From Aristolochia californica (lineage: Eukaryota > Streptophyta > Magnoliopsida > Piperales > Aristolochiaceae): a DNA stretch of 64,000 nt. Shown piece by piece: positions 46,530 through 58,100 of this stretch; the stretch's first letter is position 1; the number at the start of each line of letters is the position of its first letter. The stretch lies in NCBI GenBank assembly GCA_029961685.1, contig JARWKL010000015.1:24211220-24275219 (forward strand), written 5' to 3'. Position numbers and translations under genes: made by a program. The notes beneath the pieces are model-generated. The model had not been told where the DNA came from. It did no database searches and saw only the letters and a program-made list of their open reading frames with translations.

Positions 46530-48157
46530 CTCCATGGTGTTTTTCATCCGTCTTTATCTGTTTTACAAACACTAATTGCAAGCTTACATTCAATTAATAA
46601 CTTATCATGTGAGTCTTGTCAGCTAGGCAAGAACCAAAGAAGTATTTTTTCCATCTAGCTCAAATGTTTCTAGTAGTAGTCTTTTTCTTTAATTTATTCC
46701 AATGTTTGGGAATCCCTGAATATAACAAATATCTCTTATTCACAATATTTTGTTATGATTACTCTCATGTCACATGGTTGTTTTTAACAAAGGATCGCTC
46801 TGAAGTGTTTAGTATCTTTACCACATTCCATTCCATGGTCAAGACCCAATCCAGAAAAAAGAAAATAAAGGTACTTCAATCTAACAATGCCAAGGAAAAC
46901 CTTTCTCACTCATTTCGATCATTTTACAAATAGAAAGGTATTACTCACCAAACCTCATGCACGTATACACCTCAACAAAATAGGATAGTTGAACAGCAAA
47001 ATAGACATCTATTAGAGGTGGCTCGGGCCCTATTATTTTCCATGCATGTTCTACAGTTCTATTGGCCCTACGTAGTTCTTACTGCTTGCTATCTCATCAA
47101 TAGGATGACATCTACTATCTTGCAAAACGCATCTCCCATCTCCCTATTCCTACCGCACACAAAGCCCTTTCCACTTCTTCTAAGAATCTTTAAGTGTATT
47201 TGTTTTGTTCACAAATCTACTACCGGTCAAACTAAACTATATGCTCTAGAATTAAGTGCATCTTACTTGGATATGCCAAAGTTCAAAAGGGATATGTTTG
47301 TGACCACCTAGGACTTCATCGAACCTTTATTTCTACAAATGTAACCTTTTTTTAGGATCAACCATTCTACTCTCATCAAAACTCACTTTCTAAAAGTTTT
47401 TTAAGTCCATCCAAAGCACCAAGACCTCTTGAGCCACTGGATGGTCAATTTCTTCATTTGAAGCTTGAAGACTCCTCTCCTCCCATGGATCCTCCATCGC
47501 CTGGGCCAGCTAACAGTTCTAAGGTAAACAGTTCTACTCCTCTTCCATTTGGTCCTTTCACATTCCTCCCATTGCCCTAAAAAAAGAACCTCATTCAGTG
47601 TTCGTATACAACCATCTACTTCTCATCCTATATCCAATTTCCAATCTACTCACAATTTGTTTCAAAGTTGTCAATCCTTCCTTGTAGCTCTTTCTTCTAT
47701 CACTCTTCCTAAAGATTTTCAAGAAACCCTCCAACATCTAGGATAGAAAACAACCATGGAGGAAGAAATGACAGTTATGAATTCCAATCACACTTTAGAT
47801 CTCATAACATTACCATCCGAAGAAAAACTGTTGGGTGCAAGTGGGTCATCACTATGAAACATAATGCAGACTGCAGTGTTGCTCGTCTTAAAGCCTAACT
47901 AGTTTCCAAGGGATATACTTGATCCAATGGGATCAAATATGAGGAGACCTTCTCTCCTTACGCTAAAATGAACTTGGTACACATTCCTATTTTACTTGCT
48001 ACAAATTTTCAATGGGACCTTCACCAACTTGACATGAAAAATATTTTTTTTTTAATGGTGATCTCCATGAAGAAGTTTTACATGACCCAACCAAGTTTTA
48101 TAGTTGATGGGGACAAAATATGCAAACTGCGGAAATCCATCTATGGTTTAAACCAAC
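46530..48157 (+). mobile_element. Ty1/copia pol fragment, plus strand (integrase to reverse transcriptase)
   Basis: In order: gag-pre-integrase (LSCESCQLGKNQRS, about 46,605-46,650); integrase core (YDYSHVTWLFLTKDRSEVF and following, 46,755-46,930) and its C-terminal half (FYWPYVVLTACYLINRM, about 47,055-47,110); the linker; then the start of the reverse transcriptase (WDLHQLDMKNIFF, KFYMTQPSF, ICKLRKSIYGLNQ), which stops abruptly at 48,157. Several stops break the frame. The RT breaks off exactly where the duplicated SRD2 intron sequence begins. Confidence 0.85.
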
Positions 48158-49880
48158 AGTTACTGCCACAGGGTAATTTGTTGTAAACCAAAAGTTAAGA
48201 TAGAGACTGGAGCTTTGAAATACATCTATTTGTATATAATGTTTGCCCATGCAGCTGTCAGCTATGATTTACATTGAGTACATCAGTGGTCTTTGATTAA
48301 GAAAGAAATAAAACAGGCAGCAAGCAAATTAACTGCATAAAATTGAACTATAAAAAGCCATTCAAAACATATATGACATGTATAGAGAAGCTATTAAAGA
48401 TAAAAATGGCAAGTTCAAATTTTTCTTCTTCACTCCATTCTCTCCACAACTCCTTCACACTCAACAAGCATAATGTAATATAGGTTGTTTTAAGTATGAC
48501 CGACTTTTCACTAAAAAGATAAATTTTAATGATATGATAAGATTTTTGGAACCTGTTGAAAGTAAGTGTGTGTGTGTTTATTCAGCACCTTTTCTTTTTT
48601 TAGTAAAGGAGTAAAGGGTGAATTTGATTGAGAAAAGGATTCATGTACAAAAATTGCATACCTGCAAGTGAGAGTTCCAGCACATTTGCAAGAGTAGTTT
48701 TACTAATGTTCCACTAATAAGAATAATATTGCATCGAAGAAAGAATAACATTTAGAAATTCCATAGAGAAAAGGTACCTGGAGCTCTTCCGTTATGGAGG
48801 CTTCAAATTCAGCAATGCTGGTCATAGGAACCACAAAAGAAGGCCCATAGATGGGACCACCTCGGGGGCATGAAACTGGAAGATCTAGTTCATGTTGGTG
48901 GTATTCCTCAACCACCATTGTTAAGGCTTGCAAAGTGATTAAGCTTATCTAGGACGTTTAGAAACCAGTTTTCCGTGAAGCAGATCTGAGAGTTCGGAAG
49001 TCAAAAAACTGTTGACATTGAGCCTTTATTTAGTTCTCAACATAAACTGAAAATGGATAATGAAAACGAAGAAAAAAATATGTTAGACAAAAAACATAAA
49101 AAAAATGCACATTCTCCTGTTTTATTGAACATATGAAGTAAAAAACCCTCGAGAGGGATCAGCAATTTTTCCAATAATATAATATGAGAAACCTTTAAAT
49201 CTATTAAAAGGATTCATCAGAGAGAAGAAAAAAAAAAAAAGATCGGTAATAATGGATTAAGAATCCTATTTACAAAAAATCAGTTTAACATCTCAACACG
49301 GAATGAATCTCACGAGCACTTTTACTTGATGCGTGCCTCGTTTTCCTTCATGAATGACAAGACAGACCATTAAAAGTGAGCTCTTTTCTTCATCGTTCTA
49401 TATTAAATTATTGACTCCTCACATTAAGTAATATAACAGTCACGAATTTCTTCCCAAGAATGAACAGAGGCAATATTTCAAGCACACGGGAAAAAAAAAA
49501 AGGCGAGAAGCACAAAATAAACAGGACAAACCGATTCCTCCTCCTGATCACGATATATATAAATAAGAGAAGAAAGTTAATAAGGACTTTGAGAGAGTAA
49601 ACTCACCAAAAAAACTCTACAAGAAGAAATAGGGTATCGATGTTATTAATCAACGCGAGAAAATCATCACAGAAACAAAATTCTCTAAGCTCAGAGAGGA
49701 ACCAGAATAATAGGAATTGGTGAAGCGAAAGGAAAGCCAGTCGAACGAACGTGTACAAGGGAAGGAATACCTGTAAATAGGAATTGGGAAACGGAAAGAG
49801 TGTCGGGTCTTCTGGCAGAAGTGAATGCTCGTCCCGCCAGTTTGATGATATAAGGCGCCAGAGGCAGCTCGTCGAAATAT
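48158..49880 (-). pseudogene. Duplicated 5' fragment of SRD2 (promoter, leader, exon 1, part of intron 2)
   Basis: Copies about 25,426-27,400. Exon 1 is intact at 48778-48918 (47 codons, [20 protein letters not shown] ...) with its CAG|GTACC donor. A deletion corresponding to about 25,785-26,010 removed exon 2. Exons 3-11 are absent because the duplication breakpoint lies in intron 2. Unspliced read-through would give a protein of about 71 aa from the ATG at 48918. The promoter region appears mostly retained. Confidence 0.9.
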
Positions 49881-50423
49881 CAAAATATAACTAGGTGTAG
49901 CAATAATTAATTTAACAATTAAATTTGAATTAAAATATTGAAAAATAATTTTTTTATATATTTATTTATTAAACTGTATTTTTTTGTTGATATTCATTTA
50001 CTACATTTAAATTTATATCAAAATTATTGATAAAATAAAATTAATAATATTTATTATCTATAAATATAATAAAATAGATAATATTATTGTAAATAGAATA
50101 ACTTTTTAAGGTAATTTTAGGACCTATGGCAAGACTTCAGACACAGAGACCAATAGGGTGCACCCCAATAAGACACAAAGACGATAATGGAAAAAAAAAA
50201 AAGAATTGCATAATATTATGGTGTTGAGCAATTGACTTACAAATATATCCTTATTCCTGCCTAGTTATTACCTTATATTACACTATAATAATAATATATT
50301 CATTTATATTAATATATTAATAAACTTAAATCTTTTAAATTAATATAACCATCTTCTCCCAAATCATAATGGTTGATAGCAAATATTCAATTTTAACTAA
50401 AGATGCTCTCACTTAGTAGTGGG
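49881..50423. other. AT-rich spacer, copy B
   Basis: No gene. It corresponds to 28,703-29,110 in copy A, but here follows the SRD2 fragment directly because copy A carries a hAT element at that point. Confidence 0.6.
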
Positions 50424-51614
50424 TAGGGGTGGCATTGAGCCGACCCAAACTTGTCTATGTTCAAGCTAAGTTTGATTTAAATATTTTGAACTCGAGCTCG
50501 ATCCGCTCGAGGCTAAAATTGTAAATGAACTCAAATCCGATAATTTTCACCAAGTTCGAGCTCTAACCTACACATTTAAAACTTTGCATAAAATACAAGT
50601 CAAATAAATTATATATAAAATTATACATATATTTTACATAAAATTGGGCATAATCTTTATTTAAAATTGGACATAACCTCTATATATTAACTTTGCATAA
50701 AATTATTCATAAAAACTGCATAATTATGTATAAACTTTATTCAATAATCAAACACAAAATATATTCCTTTGAAAAGCAATGCTAGTTTTGTCCATTTGTA
50801 CTCAAATAGATCGTTCTGATTCAAAGATTAAAAAAACAAATCATGGAGACAGAGAAAAAGTTTAAGAAAAATGGTTTTGAATAACTTAATTGTATGCCTT
50901 TTTTTTGTTTTTTCTTCGGAGTATGGAATCATACAGCAGCAGTTCTAAAATGCTACTAATATGTTTTTTTCTGAAAAACTTGAGTGGAATTAGCATTAAG
51001 AGAGTACCTCAAACAATTTGAGTCTTTTCAAGAGTCATGAGGAAGGGACAGTCAGAGTTCAAGAAAGAGTTGTTTTTTTTTTTCACTTATGATCTTGCAC
51101 GTGTGAAATCCCACAATGTCTTCATGCGCAGGGGGGGAAAAATTATTTCTCCCCTAACTTAGGTCGCTGGTTTTCCACCGAGACGATGTTGAGGGAAGGG
51201 GGCGCCGACAAGGATCTATCGTCGAGGTTGACGGCTGCGATGGAGGCGGCGGCAACGACAAGAGCGACGGCGAAGGTAGACGAGGGGAGGAAGAAATCGA
51301 ACCGAACAACGGCTAAAGCGGCCACAGCTGTTGATGGCGATGGAGGCGGCCACAGTAGCCAACGGGAGGGGCTCGACAGTGACAAGGGGTAGAAGAATCC
51401 CCTCCCCCCGCTCTTGCTCCTGGTCCCGGTCCCGATCCCGACTTCCGAGCCCGTTAACGAGCCGGCTCGCGAACTTTCAAACCGTACCATGGTTCGGTCG
51501 AGTTCGGCTCGTTAACTCAAACGAGCCTTATTTGGATCTCGAACTCGGTTTGAGAGCCAAAACCGAGCCGAGCTCGGGCCGCTCGCGAACCGGCTCAATT
51601 CGATGCCACCCCTA
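50424..51614. mobile_element. Non-autonomous hAT element, copy B, 1191 bp with 8-bp target duplication
   Basis: Terminal inverted repeats TAGGGGTGGCAT...ATGCCACCCCTA are flanked by a perfect 8-bp direct repeat GTAGTGGG (50416-50423 and 51615-51622). Both fit the hAT superfamily. The interior is AT-rich on the left and GC-rich on the right (51,130-51,480). The Ala/Thr/Arg-rich frames in the GC-rich part (51,143-51,615) show no transposase motif. A related, more decayed element is at 27438-28702. Confidence 0.85.
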
Positions 51615-51622
51615 GTAGTGGG

Positions 51623-52119
51623 TGTATTTATCATTTGATGTCTACCGATCGCAAGTGTAAATCTCAGCACTACAAAATGCTAGAGGCAACAAAGTTGTTC
51701 ATTTATTGTGAACATTGTAAATTTGGGTCCAAGGTTCATCCTAAAATAATTAGCCAACTTAGGAACCTTTTTTCCAACTAATAAATTCAAAATCTTTGTA
51801 CTCACTAATCGATATAGGACTATTCCTTAACACTCCCCCTCATGTGTAGGCATTCTCTAATACCATGTAAAGTTGGGTTAAGACTCGTCCACAATACTTA
51901 GCAAACTTATGAAGTTTTTTTGTCAACTAGCAAATTCAAGATCTTTGTACTCACTAATTCATGTGAGACTATTTATTAACAAATAGGTCAATAATTTTTC
52001 AAATCGATAGAAATATACTGAAATATGTTGAAGCTACTGAACAAAAATATTTACGTTAGTCCAAAAACCCTCATAAGCTCTACCATCACCGGCTCAAGAT
52101 GGAAACATATAAGAATGCC
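51623..52119. other. Spacer 3' of receptor kinase copy B
   Basis: No gene. Similar to about 29,130-29,560. It contains two copies of an 'aactaataaattcaaaatct'-type phrase (about 51,777 and 51,925). Confidence 0.5.
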
Positions 52120-55100
52120 TTAGTATGTGTTCATAGATTTAGGGGCGAGAGGAGAACTGTCAGTGTGAACCACCATGCTCACAGTTGGTGATATATTGTC
52201 TTGGCTCTCTGTAACAGTTCCTGTCGATATTCCGGAAGTGTCACTGCTCATGAAGCTGTTTGTGATTTCACTGAATTGCAAGTCACTCAAGTACCCAGGC
52301 TTTGAAGCAACAGCCCCAACTTCAATGTCACCGGACAGCATCCTCACCACTCTTGACATCGGTGGCCTTAATAAAGGTGAAGCTTGGGTGCATAGAAGAG
52401 ACACTGTGATGATTCTAAGGGCTTCTTCTTTGTTGAACTCGGACAAAGCTGGATCAACTAGTTCCAAGTCACGGTTGCTTTCATGTAAGCACCAGGCCTA
52501 AGACAGTCGGAGAAGAAAAAGGCTAAGCTGTAGCAATGGGTATCAAGGATAGAGGAAGAAAGAGAAAGATTAAACCATCTAACCCATTCTAGGAGATACA
52601 TCTTCTGTTGGTCCAAGCTCGGGTCCACATTTGGCCTTCCACTAAGAATTTCAACAGCAACAACCCCAAAGGCAAAAACATCGATCTTTTCTGTTAGATG
52701 CCCTCGCATGGCGTATTCCGGTGCAAGATATCCACTAGAATTCCAGACGACTCAAGAGGTTATAATGTAAGTAGAGAAAATGTAATATCATAATGAGAAC
52801 AAAAGGAAATGAAAAATTGTGACAAGAACAATTTCTCGTGTATCATCCAGACAAAAGAAAGATAAACTAATGAAAATAAGAACAGAAAAAGAGAAAGAAG
52901 ACAATAATTCTCTTACAATGTCCCTGCAACCCGAGTACTGATGTGAGTCTTCTTATCATCATACAATTTGGCAAGGCCAAAGTCTGAAATTTTTGCATTG
53001 ATATCTGCATCAAGAAGGATATTACTGGCCTTTACATCCCTATGCACAATTCGGAGTCTCGACTCCTCATGGAGGTAAGCAAGGCCCCTAGCTGTTCCCA
53101 TGCATATGCCAAATCGGGTTGGCCAATCAAGCTTTAAGCTACTGCTTCCTGCAATGTATATCAATTCAATGAGAATAGGTTATCTTATTTTACATAACCA
53201 ATGATTTGAGACCCTACAGGTAGTGTAACATTCACCCAGAGAAGTAGGCAGAAGTTTTACCAAAAAGTGCCTGGTCAAGGCTCTTGTTTTCTAAGTATTC
53301 ATAAACAAGAAGCCTCTTGTCTCCCTCCATGCAGCACCCATACAACTTAACGAGGTTTCGGTGCTGCACTGCAGATATAGTAGCAATCTCTGTCACAAAC
53401 TGACTCTTTCCCTGGTGAGAAGTAACTGAGAGTTGCTTTACAGCAACAGCCCTCCCATCTGGAAGTGTACCCTGCATATGAAAAGGAAAAAACAAAACTC
53501 ATGATTGCTCTTTGTGGTTTATATTTGCATGATTCGAGTAGAATTTATAATAGTATCTTACCTTATAAACTGGTCCAAAGCCACCCTCTCCAAGCTTATT
53601 CACAGGATTGAAGTCATTTGTAGCATTCCTCAGTTCAACGTAACTGAATGTGTCAGCTTTGTAATTTAGACCCATAAACTCTGTTGATTCAGATAGGAAG
53701 ATAAGTCACGTTCATGGTCTCTAGGGCACAATTTTGAGTCAGTAATTATATTATTTAGAAAACAAGTACTACCTTCATCTTCATCAAGTCCTGTCCTGCT
53801 TCTTCTCCAAATTATAATTGCAAATACAGCTAAAAAGCTAAGAAACGCAGCACCAACTGCAAGCCCAACTACCAAACCAGTCCTATCCTTTTTTCCAGTT
53901 TCTTGATTATCGACAGTTGGCACAAAATCTGGAAATACCTTAAATAATCAATAAGGGTCTTAGGGGATAACTCTGACAAGAAATAATATTTATGCCAAAG
54001 GTAGATTACTTGGTTCTACACTGATGGCCGAAACAGATGGACCATAAGTTCCTTGGTCTGGTATGCAACATGTTCCCTTACCAGCCCAAAAGAGATGGAT
54101 GTCAAGATAGCTATTAGTTACATTCGTCAGGAAAGTCTTTCTGACTGCCCTAAGAGAACCATTTGCCTCTTTCCTTATGTCAAAATCTTTCAATACCAAA
54201 TTTCCCTGGATAATCAACCAAGAAACTTCTGAATGGATGAATGAATTATTGCAATTAATTAAAGCAGGTCACTGGCACAACTAAATGCATAAAAGCTACA
54301 TAATATTTTGTCAACAAGTTACATTCCTAATTCATTAAAATCACCTGGACATAAATGTCAAAAATGCGTCTTCCGACACTCTTCCAACTATTGGCATTTT
54401 CTATTTTGAACTCTGCAAATTCCAGATTCAAGTTATAATTCCCATTCTCAAGCCCGAGGCCATAGTACCTTAATGACCCTGGTGATATTCTTGCTGTTTG
54501 GAACAGCTCTGAGTCCAATGTATTTGTGAATTGGGATAAAGAGGATATGGTATATGATGCATTTTTATTTTCCATAAATCTTCCTGTGTTACTGACAGCC
54601 CATTTCTGTGAGCTAGCCACACTGTATGATGCAGGACCCAATCGATCATTATCAGTTTCAAACATTATGTTCCCAGAAGATGTGATACTTAGACCACCAC
54701 ATTTGACTGCAAATGAAGAATCTGAAAACCAATGGAGGATAGCATCAATAAAAATATGGGAAGGAAAATATTAAATGGCATACAACTGGAAGAATTTATA
54801 AGTGAAGAGTCAAATATTTCTGTCTCAGCCAGAGAATAGCAACATTAATGCTGGGGGGATGCACTCAATTTCTACAAAATATAGAACTGACTTAATACAA
54901 GTTTATTGCTCTTTAAAATATGAGTTTCTTGAGGATTGGCCCATTGTCTATGTGAGATCTTGGGTTCAAATCTCTTGAGTAATTGGGGAGTACTAAGAGT
55001 GCATAACTGGCTTTAAAAAAAAAACTGAATTTTTCAATGAAATAGATTATAAAAGACAATCACCTAGCAAGGAAGATTTTCAAGAATAATTTTCTTCTAA

Positions 55101-58100
55101 GAAATGATCTCTCATTTACAAATATTTGGAGTGGGCAGAAATTGAATAACCTGATTAAGCAGCCATCATATTACTTATAAAGCAGGTGACTTACAGCGTG
55201 GTGAAACTCGGTTGCAGGGAAAGCTCCTCTGTAGACAATTTAGTCCTGAAGGCAAACTATAGGTATGCACAAAAAAAATGAATATTAGCACATATGGAGC
55301 AAGTTTAAGTGTTGAATCCAAGAGGATTCCAGTATGCATTCATAATATATCCACTTTGATAGTCCACTCGAAGGTTTTCTTGGTGGATATACTAAAGGAA
55401 GAATATATTTGCCAGTTGATGACTTCCATTCCCCAAGGTATTGTGAACAACTAAGAGACCAGACATACTCTTCCACAAACTAGAACTAGGCAAGTAAAAA
55501 AAGATAGCCACTCATTTTCATATAAACACAAGGCATAACAATACCTGCTATTCCCATTAGCAACAACGAAGTTATTTGCAACCAAGTTCCTGCAAGAAAA
55601 ATTATAGGATCTCATAATTACTTTCTTCCTATTTTGATGAGATGACAACGGAATACCTTGCATTGGGTATAAAACTTCTTTCATTGATTAACAAATTCTC
55701 TAAGTATAAGATGCAGAACTGTTGTCCTGATATTTGATAAAGGATTGTGACAGGAAGTTCCACAGTGTCAAATATAATATAATAGGTTTCTTTTAAAACT
55801 TACAGCTCTAAATTATCTTCGCTGACCCAGGATGGGAAGGTTCCTGATAATTCATTGTATGACAAGTCTCTGTATCCAATACATGAAATAAAAAAAGGTC
55901 AAGAAAAACATAAAGGCAAAACTGTAGGAATTAGGCATATGTTTGCAAAGTTTATATATAGGCACTTGGATAGTGGTCAAGGGGAAGATTGTTGACTGAC
56001 TTAGATGGAAGAATAAGATTAAACAGATAATATCAAATTACATAGTCTGGAGTGAAGAGCTTTTTTGTGTGGGGAGGCTACCAGAGAAGCTATTGTTCCC
56101 CAGGAATCTGCTCATCAGGAGGACATAGCAAAGATTAACAAAAAATATAACTATAGGCATGACAAATCAAAAGAAAAAGAAAAAGAAAAAGAAAAACTAT
56201 CATGTGTGTACAAGAAAGCCAGTTGTCTCAGATTGAACAAAGAACTTGGAAGTTCACCAGTTAAGTTGTTGAAACTTAAATCCCTGCAGGAGTGAAAGCA
56301 AATATACTCGTAAGGACTGTGCTTTAACAGAATGTTTTGTCATGAAGTTCAGTATGGACATTAAGTGCCCAAAAATAAAATTAAGAATTCATAGCTTTTC
56401 TATGAAGTATAACAGAGTCTACATACAAATGCTGTAAAAACTGATACTCCACAATGCCAGATGGAATGCTGCCAGAAATCCTCGCATTTCTCAAAATACT
56501 GGAGAAAGTAATTGCTGATTGGTGAAAAGAAAGAAAACTAAATTGTGGATATGCTTCAAGAAAAGGTTTAGTGTGAAATAGGCTTACAGTACTCCTAGAG
56601 ACTTCATATCCTTGATAAATTCCAGTGATGAACTAGTCCCATTATATATGTCACCTATCCTCCTGTAACATGTTCACAATTAAAATCAAATAAATCAACC
56701 TAGGTGAATATTAAAAAAATTCAAAAAATAATGAGACGAACTCACAAATCAGTTAAAGAGGTCAAATTGACAAAGCTTGAAGGTATCGGTCCTTCAAAGT
56801 CGTTTCCTTGAAGCCTCCTGCATAAATATTTTACCAGTTTTAGGGTCAGGAAAAAATGCATAGATTAGATTGTCCAGGAGAATAGAGTATTTCACATCCT
56901 CAGTCATATAAAGCAAGTTAAGAAATTTCAGGACGAGTTCAGAAATTTTTGAACTTCTACAGGGCTTTTCCATGACTATCAAGCAAAGGGATTTGGCCCA
57001 TCAGTGATTGCTCAGCTCAAATGAGTCAAAACTAGCCACACAATTGTCAGCAGAGTATGGGCTAACATTTCAAGGTCCTAATTGCTTTCCCCACAGCCAA
57101 CAAACTGACTGGCCTTTATTAATAGCTGATCAGATAACACAGTTGATATTTCAAAACTGATACTCAGGAAACCAAAAAAATCTTCTATAGGCTTTTAATT
57201 TACAAAGTGGTTAGATTGCTCCAATTTCCAATGAAGTCGGGTATGTTTCCGGTGAAATGATTGTCTGAAGCCCACCTGAAACCCAATTAGAAAGTTAATA
57301 CATTGTTAACACTGACAGAACTCACTATTAAACTATAGTAGTTTGGGATATAATTAACTCAACTTCAACACTTACACTATTTGTAGGCTTTGCAGGTTTG
57401 CAAATGTAGAAGGAATCTGGCCAACAGCTCCTGAACTGTCAATGTAACTGTCAAGGCAGATAAAAAGTATGCATTACTTTCTGTGTTTCTATCGTCACTT
57501 AATGAACTAAGGAAGCCAAACTTCAAACTCCACTCACATTGATTCAAGTAAAATTGCTTATTAGACTGTATGAGTGGAGATAGCAGTATGGCTTTATGAT
57601 AAATATCCATAATTATCTCAAATTTAGGTTGCAAGTTGTACAATTTATGCAGCTTTCTGCAAAAAGGCTTCTTGGACAAGTTTTTTGAATTTTTAAGAAT
57701 ATTGCTAGAAACTATAGAGACGTGAGTGTTTACAACAAACAGAATATTAGAGATAACTCACAGTTGCTGGAGGTTTCTTAAATTTCCGAGCTCATCAGGC
57801 AAAGGACCAATAAATCTGTTTGAGCTAATACTCCTGACAAAGAAAAACTATAAATAGGCAGTTGAAGATAAATAAATCCATCTCTTAAAAGTTGAAGTCT
57901 GAAATGGGAAAAACCCTTTAGCACCAAATACTTGAGCCCAGTTTCAGCCTTGGTCTATGAGCTCCATCCATAGAATAAAAACTATTCATCGATGGGCTCA
58001 TCAAATTTATATTCCTAAAATCAACTAAATTGAGATAACTAAGGTAAACAACTTTACTGACATGTACGTATACAAAGTAAGAAAAGCAATGCAACTCTTC

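Noticed and set aside
51143..51615. GC-rich frames (Ala/Thr/Arg-rich) that could pass for a gene
   Set aside because: They lie wholly inside the hAT element between its terminal inverted repeats and show no transposase or other domain. Copy A of the element does not preserve the frames.
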